Virus record (IMG/VR): IMGVR_UViG_3300028559_000071
Coordinates: 1-43,914 of that record
Origin: a virus
Reading direction: 5' to 3' (one strand)
DNA: 43,914 nucleotides
Both the position numbers and the translations under genes were made by a program. This document shows positions 21,684 through 29,489 of this stretch, one piece after another (positions within the stretch are counted from its first letter, which is position 1; every line of letters starts with the position of its first letter). Below the pieces are notes generated by a model. The model saw nothing but the letters and a program-made list of their open reading frames with translations. It made no database searches and was not told where the DNA came from.

Positions 21684-22325
21684 ATGGCTCGTACTACTTT
21701 CTCTGGTCCGGTAAAGTCGGACAATGGCTTTGAAGGTTCGTTTGTCGGTACGCTGAATAGCACCGAGACCGGCAATACAATCACTACTACGAACACCGCA
21801 ACCTCGGGCGCCTTCCAGCCCCTCGTTGTTTCCACCACCATGTCTGGCGCTGGTGCTGACGGTGGACGTGCTAACTTCAACATGAACACCAATGTCGCCC
21901 TTGGCAGCTTCTCAAATGCGTTGAAGGCTGATGTTACCTACGGCGCTTCTGGCCGCACCACGGGCCTTGGCTCGTCGTTCGTTGCTGAAATGACTTTGTC
22001 GGCTGGCACTTCATCGGGCACCTATGCTCCGGTTGAAATCGAACTGAACGTCCCTTCGGGCGCTTCGACTGGCACGGCAACCTCCCTCATCTACGCTTCG
22101 GTTAACGGCGCTGGCGCTGCTACTTTTGATACTAATGGCGCTATCCTGACACTTGCTGGCGTTACTGCTGGTGCTGCTGATGCTGTTGCTACTCCGGGTG
22201 CTACGTTTGCTGCTACGGCTACTGGTACTGCCCTTGGTGGTGCAAACCTTCGTGGTTTGAAGGTAAAGATTGGCTCTAGCGTTTTCTACCTTGCCGCCAT
22301 TCCTGCTGCTACGTTTGAAGCCTAA
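21684..22325 (+). CDS. Abundant-type virion structural protein, β-rich
   Basis: It encodes 213 residues with an AAGGAG ribosome-binding site, Ala/Gly/Thr-rich and without charged helices (FVGTLNSTETGNTITTTNTA, TYAPVEIELNVPSGASTG). The composition is typical of head decoration or fibre proteins. Codon use resembles the capsid gene, and it has its own strong promoter, so high expression is likely. Exact role unknown. Confidence 0.65.
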   Translation: MARTTFSGPVKSDNGFEGSFVGTLNSTETGNTITTTNTATSGAFQPLVVSTTMSGAGADGGRANFNMNTNVALGSFSNALKADVTYGASGRTTGLGSSFVAEMTLSAGTSSGTYAPVEIELNVPSGASTGTATSLIYASVNGAGAATFDTNGAILTLAGVTAGAADAVATPGATFAATATGTALGGANLRGLKVKIGSSVFYLAAIPAATFEA

Positions 22326-22337
22326 TAGGGGGCTGCT

Positions 22338-22625
22338 ATGGCAATGCAGACTGATGTAAAAGCGCAGCATTTCACTGCCAGCGGCAGTGTTGAAGGTCTA
22401 AACCGCACTCGATTTAAATCTATTTCCTACAGGGGAAACGGTAACGACGGGTATGTGCGCCTGCGCAATGGCGGTTCAAGCGGCGCAATTCTTTGCGAGC
22501 TTGATGTTGGCACAAGCGATTCGTTCACTATCTATGTTTTGTTGCCCGGCGAGGGGATTTTGTACCCGAACGGTATTTACGTAGATCTTTCAAATGTTTC
22601 TGCCTGTACGGTGTTCTATGGCTAA
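22338..22625 (+). CDS. Small β-rich virion protein, 95 aa
   Basis: It encodes 95 residues (FKSISYRGNGNDGYVRLRNG, DVGTSDSFTIYVLLPGEGIL). The pattern of short β-strands resembles small decoration or head-tail proteins. It overlaps the following gene by eight bases. No family named. Confidence 0.65.
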   Translation: MAMQTDVKAQHFTASGSVEGLNRTRFKSISYRGNGNDGYVRLRNGGSSGAILCELDVGTSDSFTIYVLLPGEGILYPNGIYVDLSNVSACTVFYG

Positions 22626-22872
22626 GTCCCCGGCTTGGACGCGTAAGGAAGGCAAGAACCCCAAAGGCGGGTTGAACGCCAAGGGCCGTGCATCTTACAA
22701 CGCAGCTAATCCGGGTAAGCCTGGTCTTAAGGCTCCGCAGCCGGAAGGCGGGGCTCGTAAAAAGTCATTCTGCGCCCGGATGTCTGGAATGAAGAAGAAG
22801 CTAACCTCTTCTAAGACTGCTAACGATCCTAACTCGCGCATCAATAAAAGCCTGCGGGCATGGAAATGCTGA
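22618..22872 (+). CDS. Basic DUF6321-like protein
   Basis: It encodes 84 residues from ATG 22618, overlapping the previous stop. The start AKSPAWTRKEGKNPKGGLNA followed by KGRASYN is the signature of a small phage family (DUF6321-like). The protein is very basic (Lys/Arg-rich, SFCARMSGMKKKLTSSKTA), suggesting DNA association. Role unknown. Confidence 0.75.
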   Translation: MAKSPAWTRKEGKNPKGGLNAKGRASYNAANPGKPGLKAPQPEGGARKKSFCARMSGMKKKLTSSKTANDPNSRINKSLRAWKC

Positions 22873-22873
22873 C

Positions 22874-23194
22874 ATGGAAAATCAAAACGCCACAATTGCA
22901 ATTCTAGGGCACAAGGTTGATGCGCTACATCAGGATGTAGGCGAAATGAAGTCCGCTTTGAAAGATGTAGCTATGGCCCTAAATAAACTAACCCTCGTGG
23001 AAGAGCGTCAGTCCCATTCAAACGCCACACAAAAGCGAATGATGGAAAAGATTGACGGTTTAGAAGGTCGAGTTGATGCGCTTGAAAAAGCAGACGTTAA
23101 GCACGGACAAGCCGCAACTTGGGTGATGAATGCAGTATGGGGAGCCGCTGGCCTCCTTTGCATGTATGTAGCTAAGATGCTTGGGTTGATTTAA
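22874..23194 (+). CDS. Holin-accessory-like protein: coiled coil plus C-terminal membrane span
   Basis: It encodes 106 residues. The first 75 are a heptad-like coiled coil (LGHKVDALHQDVGEMKSALK, RMMEKIDGLEGRVDALEKAD). The last 30 form a membrane helix (WVMNAVWGAAGLLCMYVAKM). This is the layout of XhlA-type/haemolysin-like holin accessory proteins. It is far from the lysozyme (34.9 kb), so it may instead be a virion membrane-interacting protein. Confidence 0.65.
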   Translation: MENQNATIAILGHKVDALHQDVGEMKSALKDVAMALNKLTLVEERQSHSNATQKRMMEKIDGLEGRVDALEKADVKHGQAATWVMNAVWGAAGLLCMYVAKMLGLI

Positions 23195-23623
23195 ATGCCT
23201 AGCGTAAGTAAAAAGCAGCATAACCTTATGGCGGCGGTGGTTAACAATCCCAAGTTTGCCAAGAAGGTTGGTATCTCCAAGAAGGTTGGAGAAGAATTCA
23301 TGAAGGCCGATGAAGGCCGCAAATTTCAACGAGGTGGTGAAATGAAAGAATCTAAGGCAATGATGAAGAAGAGTGGTATGGCTTGTAAGAAGATGGCTGC
23401 TGGTGGTATGCCGATGGTCGAGAAGAACGGCCAAAAGGTGCCGGCTTTTGCTGCTGACGGCAAGGGCAAGATGGCCAAGGGCGGCAAGGCTAAGTGCATG
23501 GCCAAGGGTGGTCTGGCTGCTGGTCACAAGGCAGCTGATGGTATTGCTAAAAAGGGCAAGACTAAGGCCATGATGCCCAAGATGGCCGGATCAACCGGCA
23601 TGAAGCGCGGCGGCAAGTGCTAA
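23195..23623 (+). CDS. Highly basic Lys/Gly/Met-rich protein (DUF3008-like start)
   Basis: It encodes 142 residues starting one base after the upstream stop. The N-terminus (MPSVSKKQHNLMAAVVNNPK) resembles a small phage family whose proteins begin MP-x-SK-x-Q. The rest is rich in Lys, Gly, Met and Ala with repeats of AKGG and a terminal KRGGKC. Such composition suggests DNA or RNA binding inside the head. Function unknown. Confidence 0.7.
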   Translation: MPSVSKKQHNLMAAVVNNPKFAKKVGISKKVGEEFMKADEGRKFQRGGEMKESKAMMKKSGMACKKMAAGGMPMVEKNGQKVPAFAADGKGKMAKGGKAKCMAKGGLAAGHKAADGIAKKGKTKAMMPKMAGSTGMKRGGKC

Positions 23624-23633
23624 GGAGCTAGTA

Positions 23634-23948
23634 ATGCCAACTACTAAAGATAGTTTTCTTAGCCGCATGGCAAAAGAATATGTTGTTGAGCCGTACAAGC
23701 GTATGCGCGATAAAAGCGAGAAAGAGCTTCGTGCAGAGCAGTACATGGGAACGACCAAAGAAGAAGCCAAAGAAATGCAAGATGCATATCAGGCAACCAA
23801 AAATCGCAAAAAGGCTCTTCCTGCAGCTCCTTCTGAAGATGGCATGAAGAAAGGCGGCAAGGTCAAAAAGTACGCTAAAGGCGGATCTGCCTCTGCACGT
23901 GCTGATGGTTGCTGCATCAAGGGCAAGACCCGTGGGAAGATGGTATGA
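23634..23948 (+). CDS. Basic protein with KGG-type tail
   Basis: It encodes 104 residues with AAGGAG upstream. The N-terminal part is helical (DSFLSRMAKEYVVEPYKRMR). The tail is KKGGKVKKYAKGGSASARAD followed by GCCIKGKTRGKMV, ending exactly at the ATGA where an HNH endonuclease gene begins. The KGG tail recurs in several virion proteins in this window. Confidence 0.7.
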   Translation: MPTTKDSFLSRMAKEYVVEPYKRMRDKSEKELRAEQYMGTTKEEAKEMQDAYQATKNRKKALPAAPSEDGMKKGGKVKKYAKGGSASARADGCCIKGKTRGKMV

Positions 23949-24406
23949 AAGAGCGGTTCTGGGTCAAAGTAGACAGCACTAAAGAAGGGTGCTGGGAATG
24001 GACGGGTGCGCTTAACAATGGATATGGGTGGTTTAATGTAGATGGCAAACCCAAACATGCGCATCGCGTAGCTGCTTTGTTATCTGGAAAAATTTCTAGT
24101 CTTTCTGAGTCACTACACGTTTTACATACATGTGATAACCCGAAATGCTGCAATCCTGACCACTTATTTTTAGGCACTAACGCTGATAATGTAGCGGATA
24201 GAGTCAAAAAAGGGCGAAGCGGGTACAAACGTTTTATAGGCCAATCTAACGGTATGTCTAAACTTGCTGATGCGCAAATTAAAGAGATTAAAGACTTATA
24301 CTTTAGCTCTTCTTATAGTCAATCTGCTTTAGCGCGTATGTATGGAGTAAAACAACCGCATATAAGTAGGATAGTTAATGGCGTTCGTTGTGGGGGTGTA
24401 GTTTGA
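23945..24406 (+). CDS. HNH homing endonuclease (free-standing)
   Basis: It encodes 153 residues from ATG 23945 in an ATGA overlap. The HNH_3 core is clear: KHAHRVAALLSG, then LHVLHTCDNPKCCNPDHLFL with the paired cysteines and histidines, and GTNADNVADRVKKGR. A C-terminal helix-turn-helix (SQSALARMYGVKQPHISRIV) likely guides DNA binding. Its base composition is more A+T-rich than its neighbours. It appears inserted between two virion genes with the translational coupling preserved at both ends. Confidence 0.9.
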   Translation: MKERFWVKVDSTKEGCWEWTGALNNGYGWFNVDGKPKHAHRVAALLSGKISSLSESLHVLHTCDNPKCCNPDHLFLGTNADNVADRVKKGRSGYKRFIGQSNGMSKLADAQIKEIKDLYFSSSYSQSALARMYGVKQPHISRIVNGVRCGGVV

Positions 24407-24684
24407 GACCGAGTCGGGGTATGGGCTGTATCAATCCTTCAAAGATGCCGAAGGCTAAGACTATTCGTCGCAAAGACAACCCCGACGAAGTTACTCAATA
24501 CAAAGAAGGTGGTGTAAGTAAAGTTAATGAAGCAGGCAATTACACCAAACCCGGTATGCGTAAGTCTTTGTTTAACAGCATTAAGGCTGGCGGCAAGGGC
24601 GGCGCACCGGGGCAGTGGTCAGCGCGTAAAAGTCAAATGCTAGCCATGCAATACAAGAAGCGTGGCGGTGGGTACCGCGACTAA
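24403..24684 (+). CDS. Basic protein with DUF5872-like C-terminus
   Basis: It encodes 93 residues from a TTG (24403) that overlaps the HNH stop as TTGA. Without the HNH insertion, the same codons would follow an ATGA (MRPSRGMGCINPSKMPKAKT). The C-terminal segment (GGKGGAPGQWSARKSQMLAM then QYKKRGGGYRD) matches the DUF5872-like motif of small phage proteins. Basic and Gly-rich; a virion or DNA-binding role is likely. ATG 24421 or 24445 are alternative starts. Confidence 0.75.
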   Translation: MRPSRGMGCINPSKMPKAKTIRRKDNPDEVTQYKEGGVSKVNEAGNYTKPGMRKSLFNSIKAGGKGGAPGQWSARKSQMLAMQYKKRGGGYRD

Positions 24685-24929
24685 TGAAAAAGCCCCAACA
24701 AAGCCTTAAGAATTGGACTGATCAGAAGTGGAGAACCCGTAGTGGCAAGCCGTCAACGCAAGGATCGAAAGCAACCGGAGAGCGATACTTACCGGAAGCA
24801 GCGATTAAATCGTTATCTTCGTCAGAATATGCTGCAACGACTAGAGCGAAGAGAGCGGGAAAAAGAGCAGGGAAGCAGTTCGTAGCGCAGCCAAAAACCA
24901 TTGCAAAGAAAACCGCGAGATTTAGATGA
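24684..24929 (+). CDS. Small basic phage protein (WTDQKWRTRSGK family)
   Basis: It encodes 81 residues starting in a TAATG overlap. It begins KKPQQSLKNWTDQKWRTRSG and continues with ERYLPEAAIKSLSSSEYAAT, a pattern I have seen in small phage proteins next to the neck genes. Very basic C-terminus (GKRAGKQFVAQPKTIAKKTA). Function unknown; DNA binding likely. Confidence 0.75.
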   Translation: MKKPQQSLKNWTDQKWRTRSGKPSTQGSKATGERYLPEAAIKSLSSSEYAATTRAKRAGKRAGKQFVAQPKTIAKKTARFR

Positions 24930-25855
24930 CCACCACTGGCACTACAGCTTTTAACCTAGACATGAACGACCTTATTGAAGAGGCGTTCGAGCGTTGTGGC
25001 AAAGAGCTGAGGACCGGTTACGACTTTCGTACAGCCCGTCGTTCGTTAAATCTGCTAACGATTGAATGGGCCAATCGCGGCATTAATCTGTGGACGGTAG
25101 AGCAGGGTCAGATTCAGATGGCTACTGGTCAGGCCATTTATCCATTGCCTGTCGATACCATTGATCTGTTGGACACTGTAATTCGCCAAAACAACGGCAC
25201 CTCCAATCAGACCGACATCAATATCAGCCGCATTGCTGAACCGACATATATCAGCATTCCAAACAAGCTAGCCCAAGGGCGCCCGATTCAGGTGTGGGTA
25301 AACCGCCAATCAGGGCAAGAAAATGCTACATCTGTAACCCTAGCTGCAAATATATCTGCCACAGACACGACGATTACGTTGTCTTCCGTGCAAGGTCTAG
25401 CCTCTGCAGGGTTCATCAAGATCGGTAGCGAAACTATCAGCTACCCGAACGTAGACCCAGACACTAAGCAGCTTCTCAACTGCGCTCGCGGGCAAAACAA
25501 CACAACTGCAGCTTCCCATACTAGCGGGGCTGCTATTACTGTTCAGAACCTTCCTTCTATCAACGTGTGGCCGACTCCTAGCTCGCCTGGCGATCAGTAC
25601 ATGTTTGTGTACTACCGTATGCGACGCATTCAAGATGCTGGTGGCGGCACGTCGGTTCAAGACATTCCTTTCCGCTTTATTCCGTGCATGGTTGCCGGGC
25701 TGGCGTCGCAGCTAAGCATGAAGCTGGAAGGGGTTGACCCTATGCGCATTCAAGCACTAAAGATGGACTACGAACAGCAGTTCCAAATGGCAGCGGATGA
25801 GGACCGAGATAAGGCTCCGTTGCGGTTTGTGCCGAGGAATATGTTCTATGCCTAA
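24926..25855 (+). CDS. Neck/tail accessory protein (P22 gp4-like) with β insertion
   Basis: It encodes 309 residues starting in an ATGA overlap. The N-terminal helices (MNDLIEEAFERCGKELRTGY, FRTARRSLNLLTIEWANRGI) and the C-terminal segment (VYYRMRRIQDAGGGTSVQDI, FIPCMVAGLASQLSMKLEGV) resemble P22 gp4-type head-to-tail adaptors. A Thr-rich β domain (ATSVTLAANISATDTTITLS) is inserted in the middle, perhaps a hook or Ig-like module. It likely extends the portal during tail assembly. Confidence 0.75.
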   Translation: MTTTGTTAFNLDMNDLIEEAFERCGKELRTGYDFRTARRSLNLLTIEWANRGINLWTVEQGQIQMATGQAIYPLPVDTIDLLDTVIRQNNGTSNQTDINISRIAEPTYISIPNKLAQGRPIQVWVNRQSGQENATSVTLAANISATDTTITLSSVQGLASAGFIKIGSETISYPNVDPDTKQLLNCARGQNNTTAASHTSGAAITVQNLPSINVWPTPSSPGDQYMFVYYRMRRIQDAGGGTSVQDIPFRFIPCMVAGLASQLSMKLEGVDPMRIQALKMDYEQQFQMAADEDRDKAPLRFVPRNMFYA

Positions 25856-26276
25856 TCGTTTTGCATCCGGCAAGTTTGCGATTGCTGAATGTGATCGATG
25901 CGGGCAGCGATATAAGCTGAAAGAGCTTAGGACTCAAACGGTTAAGACTAAGCCGTACAAAGTTAAAGTGTGCCGTAGTTGTTGGGATCCAGATCATCCG
26001 CAGTTACAATTGGGCATGTACCCGGTAAACGATCCACAAGCTGTTCGTGAGCCGCGCCCGGATGTAAGCTATCGAGTATCTGGCACAAGTGGTTTACAGA
26101 TTGTAGATACTAGTACAACAGATCCGGATGCATTTGGTACACCTGAAGGTGGCAGTCGTATCATTCAGTGGGGCTGGGCGCCTGTTGGTGGATCAAGAGC
26201 TAACGATGCTGGGCTTACCCCCAACAATCTAGTGCTGAATATTCAGCTGGGCACCGTAACGGTGGCCGTTACTTAA
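25848..26276 (+). CDS. Zinc-finger-containing virion-region protein
   Basis: It encodes 142 residues from ATG 25848, overlapping the upstream stop. Two CxxC pairs (CDRCGQRYKLKEL and CRSCWDPDHPQ) make a four-cysteine zinc site in the first 45 residues. The rest is β-rich and Gly/Pro-rich. Similar proteins occur next to neck genes of podoviruses. Role unknown; structural zinc is likely. Confidence 0.75.
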   Translation: MPNRFASGKFAIAECDRCGQRYKLKELRTQTVKTKPYKVKVCRSCWDPDHPQLQLGMYPVNDPQAVREPRPDVSYRVSGTSGLQIVDTSTTDPDAFGTPEGGSRIIQWGWAPVGGSRANDAGLTPNNLVLNIQLGTVTVAVT

Positions 26277-26286
26277 GGAGCAAGAA

Positions 26287-26466
26287 ATGGACGCAAAGAA
26301 GGCTGTTCACAAGCATGAAAAGGCTATGCATCCCGGCAAGCCCATGACCAAGCTGCGCAAGGGTGGCAAAACTAACGAAGAAATGAAGAGCTTGGGCCGT
26401 GGCATGGCTAAGGTTGCCAATCAAAAGTCCCCGTCGTTTACTTATAAGAAGACCGGCCGTGGCTAA
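26287..26466 (+). CDS. Small basic protein, 59 aa
   Basis: An AAGGAG lies just upstream of ATG 26287. The 59-residue product (MDAKKAVHKHEKAMHPGKPM, then TKLRKGGKTNEEMKSLGRGM) is very basic, with the KGGK motif seen in other proteins of this region. It overlaps the next gene by eight bases. Typical of small head-interior proteins; function unknown. Confidence 0.75.
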   Translation: MDAKKAVHKHEKAMHPGKPMTKLRKGGKTNEEMKSLGRGMAKVANQKSPSFTYKKTGRG

Positions 26467-26749
26467 GTACTCACATAAAATCAGCGGGAAAGAAGTCGGT
26501 GCTGCAGAGGTATACGCGCCGCCGCATGATATGAAAGGTAAGGCTATGACTACGCAAGATATGAAGCGCGCGGTTAGTACTGGAGAAGATCCCAACCGCA
26601 TGCGTTCGCAAGACGTTCGTCCGGAAACTCCGGCAATGCGCGTTAGTGTTGGCAATCCCGACCGCGATGACGTTAAGACGGATGGCATCAAGATCCGTGG
26701 TACGGGTGCCGCAACCAAGGGCACTATGGCTCGGGGGCCGATGGCGTGA
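26459..26749 (+). CDS. Basic virion-region protein, GTG start
   Basis: It encodes 96 residues from GTG 26459, which overlaps the stop of the 59-aa gene; no ATG is available in a matching position. It begins AKYSHKISGKEVGAAEVYAP, has PHDMKGKAMTTQDMKRAVST, and ends GTGAATKGTMARGPMA. Small proteins with this start are common beside neck genes of podoviruses. Function unknown. Confidence 0.7.
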   Translation: MAKYSHKISGKEVGAAEVYAPPHDMKGKAMTTQDMKRAVSTGEDPNRMRSQDVRPETPAMRVSVGNPDRDDVKTDGIKIRGTGAATKGTMARGPMA

Positions 26750-27462
26750 ACTATACGCAGTTGTTTGATGCTATTCAGTCATACACGGAAAATAATTTTC
26801 CGGCGTTTACGCTCGCCGATTCGAGTACAGACACAACGACTGAACAGATCAACCGCTTTATTCAACAAGCGGAACAGCGCATCTATAACACTGTGCAGTT
26901 TCCCTCAATCAGAAAAAACATGGTTGGGGTTACGCAAGCAAACAACAAATACTTGTCTTGCCCTGAAGATTTTTTGGCCGTGTATTCAATGGCCGTGATA
27001 ACGGACGTTACGGGCGGCAATCTCAATACTGGCACGTATGAGTATTTGCTAAACAAAGATGTGAACTACATCCGACAAGCCTACCCAACACCCAACGACA
27101 CCGGGGTGCCAAAGTATTACGCTTTGTTTGGGCCAAAGGTAATGAGCGCAACCATTACAACAGAGCTGTCTTTTATTCTTGGCCCAACGCCTGATGCAAT
27201 CTACAACGTAGAGTTGCACTACTACTACTATCCAGAGTCAATTGTGACCGCCGGTACTTCTTGGGTTGGTGACAATTTTGATAGCGTTTTGCTATATGGA
27301 GCTTTGGTTGAGGCATACACCTATATGAAGGGTGAGTCAGACATGCTCCAGCTTTACGAGGCCAAGTACAAAGAAGCTCTTGGGCTGGCCAAGCGTTTGG
27401 GCGACGGCATGGAGCGCCAGGACGCATATCGTTCTGGTCAATATCGGCAGCCGGTGACTTGA
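26746..27462 (+). CDS. Head-tail adaptor (SU10 adaptor-like)
   Basis: It encodes 238 residues from GTG 26746 in a GTGA overlap. The sequence (NYTQLFDAIQSYTENNFPAF, INRFIQQAEQRIYNTVQFPS, YEYLLNKDVNYIRQAYPTPN, FILGPTPDAIYNVELHYYYY, NFDSVLLYGALVEAYTYMKG) follows the pattern of the adaptor protein described for the podovirus SU10. It should sit below the portal and contact tail fibres or the nozzle. Good family match in my judgement. Confidence 0.8.
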   Translation: MNYTQLFDAIQSYTENNFPAFTLADSSTDTTTEQINRFIQQAEQRIYNTVQFPSIRKNMVGVTQANNKYLSCPEDFLAVYSMAVITDVTGGNLNTGTYEYLLNKDVNYIRQAYPTPNDTGVPKYYALFGPKVMSATITTELSFILGPTPDAIYNVELHYYYYPESIVTAGTSWVGDNFDSVLLYGALVEAYTYMKGESDMLQLYEAKYKEALGLAKRLGDGMERQDAYRSGQYRQPVT

Positions 27463-27463
27463 A

Positions 27464-27889
27464 ATGCCATTTACTGGAAACTACACCTGCAATAGTTTTA
27501 AAGAAGGTCTGTTTGACGGGTCTTTTGATTTTGGATCAGGCACGTCTGATGTATACAAAATTGCTTTGTATACGAATGCAGCATCGCTAGACGAAACAAC
27601 AACCGCATACACCGCCAATGGTGAAACAAGCGGCGGAAACTATGTGGCTGGTGGAAACACAATTACGCCATCTCTAGCCTCTTTGAATGGCACGTCGTAT
27701 GTAGATTTTAGTAACGCAACGTGGACCGGATCAATTACAGCCCGTGGAGCGTTAATCTACAAGTTCAACGGAACTACCAATCCAGCAGTTTGTGTTTTGG
27801 ATTTTGGAAACGACAAAACCTCTACGGCTACGTTTACCGTAGAATTTCCTGCAGCAACAAGTACATCGGCAATTATAAGGATTACGTAA
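27464..27889 (+). CDS. β-rich virion/tail protein, paralogue A
   Basis: It encodes 141 residues. The pattern SFKEGLFDGSFDFGSGTSDV, YKIALYTNAASLDETTTAYT, NGETSGGNYVAGGNTI is matched by the gene at 28097 (FMGELLTGTHNFG, FKAALYLASATINASTTAYT, SGEVSGSGYTAGGVSI), so the two are paralogues. Both are β-rich, acidic and Thr-rich, typical of tail spike base or fibre proteins. Function unknown. Confidence 0.75.
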   Translation: MPFTGNYTCNSFKEGLFDGSFDFGSGTSDVYKIALYTNAASLDETTTAYTANGETSGGNYVAGGNTITPSLASLNGTSYVDFSNATWTGSITARGALIYKFNGTTNPAVCVLDFGNDKTSTATFTVEFPAATSTSAIIRIT

Positions 27890-28083
27890 TGGCTTTTATT
27901 ACTACCACAAAAGGTGATATGGACGAAGCTCTGCTTGAGAAAAAAGAAGGCTTCGTAGACAATGATAACGAGTACACAACGTGGGTTGAGTATTGGCATG
28001 AAGATGAACTTGTCCATCGGTCTGTACACGTGACTTTGAAACAAATGCCTGTTTTTGCTGGTGCAGAAGCGGCATCTTTTTAA
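27889..28083 (+). CDS. Small protein between the two paralogues, 64 aa
   Basis: It starts in a TAATG overlap at 27889 and encodes 64 residues (DMDEALLEKKEGFVDNDNEY, TTWVEYWHEDELVHRSVHVT). It is acidic with a β-like second half. Not recognised. The operon packing on both sides supports it. Confidence 0.7.
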   Translation: MAFITTTKGDMDEALLEKKEGFVDNDNEYTTWVEYWHEDELVHRSVHVTLKQMPVFAGAEAASF

Positions 28084-28096
28084 TTAGGAGCATTAG

Positions 28097-28573
28097 ATGG
28101 CTAATACTCAATCGATGTGCACCTCCTTTATGGGGGAACTTCTTACTGGTACTCATAACTTTGGTACTGGTGTTATTCGAGCATCTACTACAGCGGACAC
28201 GTTTAAGGCCGCTTTGTACCTTGCCTCGGCAACTATTAATGCCAGTACAACTGCGTACACTGTAAGTGGAGAAGTTAGTGGCTCGGGCTATACCGCTGGT
28301 GGCGTATCTATTTCTTCCTGGAATGCCCCGACGGCTACCAACGCTTCGGCTACTGCCGGCGTTGCTTTTACGACGCCCACGGCATCTTTTACTTATAGCA
28401 CGGTGACTTTGACCACTGCGTTTGATACTGTGTTGATCTACAACTCGACGCAAAGTGATAAGGCTGTCAGTGTTCATACCTTTGGTTCGCAAACCGTGAC
28501 CGCTGGTACGTTTACTCTGACTATGCCGACCAACAACACTACCAACGCTCTGCTGCGCCTTTCTACGACGTAA
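28097..28573 (+). CDS. β-rich virion/tail protein, paralogue B
   Basis: It encodes 158 residues with TTAGGAG upstream and is clearly related to the gene at 27464, but has an added Thr/Ala-rich segment in the middle (SSWNAPTATNASATAGVAFT). Likely a structural component of the tail or fibre base. No catalytic motif. Confidence 0.75.
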   Translation: MANTQSMCTSFMGELLTGTHNFGTGVIRASTTADTFKAALYLASATINASTTAYTVSGEVSGSGYTAGGVSISSWNAPTATNASATAGVAFTTPTASFTYSTVTLTTAFDTVLIYNSTQSDKAVSVHTFGSQTVTAGTFTLTMPTNNTTNALLRLSTT

Positions 28574-28596
28574 TTTAACCCTGAAAGGTAGTAACT

Positions 28597-29478
28597 ATGG
28601 CTACCGGGTGGGGTTCGGGTGCATGGGGTGATGGTACATGGGGTGGGCTTGGTGAAACCCTAACGGGCGTTGCTGCGTCTGGATCTGTAGGTGACGTTGT
28701 TTTTGGTTTGAGTTTGTCTGGAGTTGGTTCTACTGGCGCTGTTGGTTTAGTAGCGGTTGATGAAAGGCAGTTAGCTCTTACGGGGGTATCTGCTTCGGGA
28801 AGCGCAGGAGATGTAACTGAAACTGTCTCTCCCGCTGGATTGGGCGTTACGGCTTCTGGTGCAGTAGGCGCTGTAGTAGTTGATGAAAGACAAATAGCCC
28901 TTACTGGTGTTGCTGCTGCGGGTAATGTTGGAACGCTTGTTTATGGGGCCGTTGTTAGCGGTACAGAAGCATTAGGTGTTGTTGGATCTGTAGCTGTTGA
29001 TGAAAGACAGATTGCTCTTACAGGTGTTGAGGCATCAGGTAGCGCAGGGATAGTTGCAATATCAAAAGGGCTATCCGGAGCTGAGGCTACTGGAAATGTT
29101 GGTGGATCTTCCGGATGGGGAGATTATGGCTGGGGCGTAGGCACCTGGGGTGGAACAAACCTACCGCTACAGACAATAACTTCCGTAGCTCTAGTTGGGG
29201 TTGAATCGTCTGGAGCTGTGGGTGTAGAAACACCAGCAACAGAAAAGCAGCTATCTGGCGTTGTTGCATCTGGGGTAGCGGGGACTGCAGGAACTAATAC
29301 ACAAATCCCCATTACAGGCGTTGTAGCAAATGGCGCTGCAGGCAATGTTCTAGGGCAGCACCTTATTGCAATAACTGGCTGTCAAGCTATGGGTAATGTG
29401 GGCACGCTGCAAGTATTTTATTGGTCTTTAATTGATGACAACCAGACACCAAACTGGCAACATGTGGTAACCGAATAG
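28597..29478 (+). CDS. Repeat-rich Gly/Val/Ser protein (fibre-like)
   Basis: It encodes 293 residues. The body is a degenerate repeat of LTGVxAxGxxGxV units linked by VAVDERQIA segments (for example ALTGVSASGSAGDV, ALTGVAAAGNVGTL, ALTGVEASGSAGIV). Trp-Gly motifs (GWGSGAWGDGTWGG and GWGDYGWGVGTWGG) occur near the start and in the middle. This low-complexity β pattern suits an extended fibre or decoration protein. A similar WGxGxWG motif appears in the large protein at 36581. Confidence 0.7.
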   Translation: MATGWGSGAWGDGTWGGLGETLTGVAASGSVGDVVFGLSLSGVGSTGAVGLVAVDERQLALTGVSASGSAGDVTETVSPAGLGVTASGAVGAVVVDERQIALTGVAAAGNVGTLVYGAVVSGTEALGVVGSVAVDERQIALTGVEASGSAGIVAISKGLSGAEATGNVGGSSGWGDYGWGVGTWGGTNLPLQTITSVALVGVESSGAVGVETPATEKQLSGVVASGVAGTAGTNTQIPITGVVANGAAGNVLGQHLIAITGCQAMGNVGTLQVFYWSLIDDNQTPNWQHVVTE

Positions 29479-29489
29479 GAGTTGAATTA

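Noticed and set aside
28597-29478. A second DGR target or another variable repeat in the fibre-like repeat protein
   Set aside because: I found no second block matching the template repeat; its internal repeats do not show adenine-biased differences.
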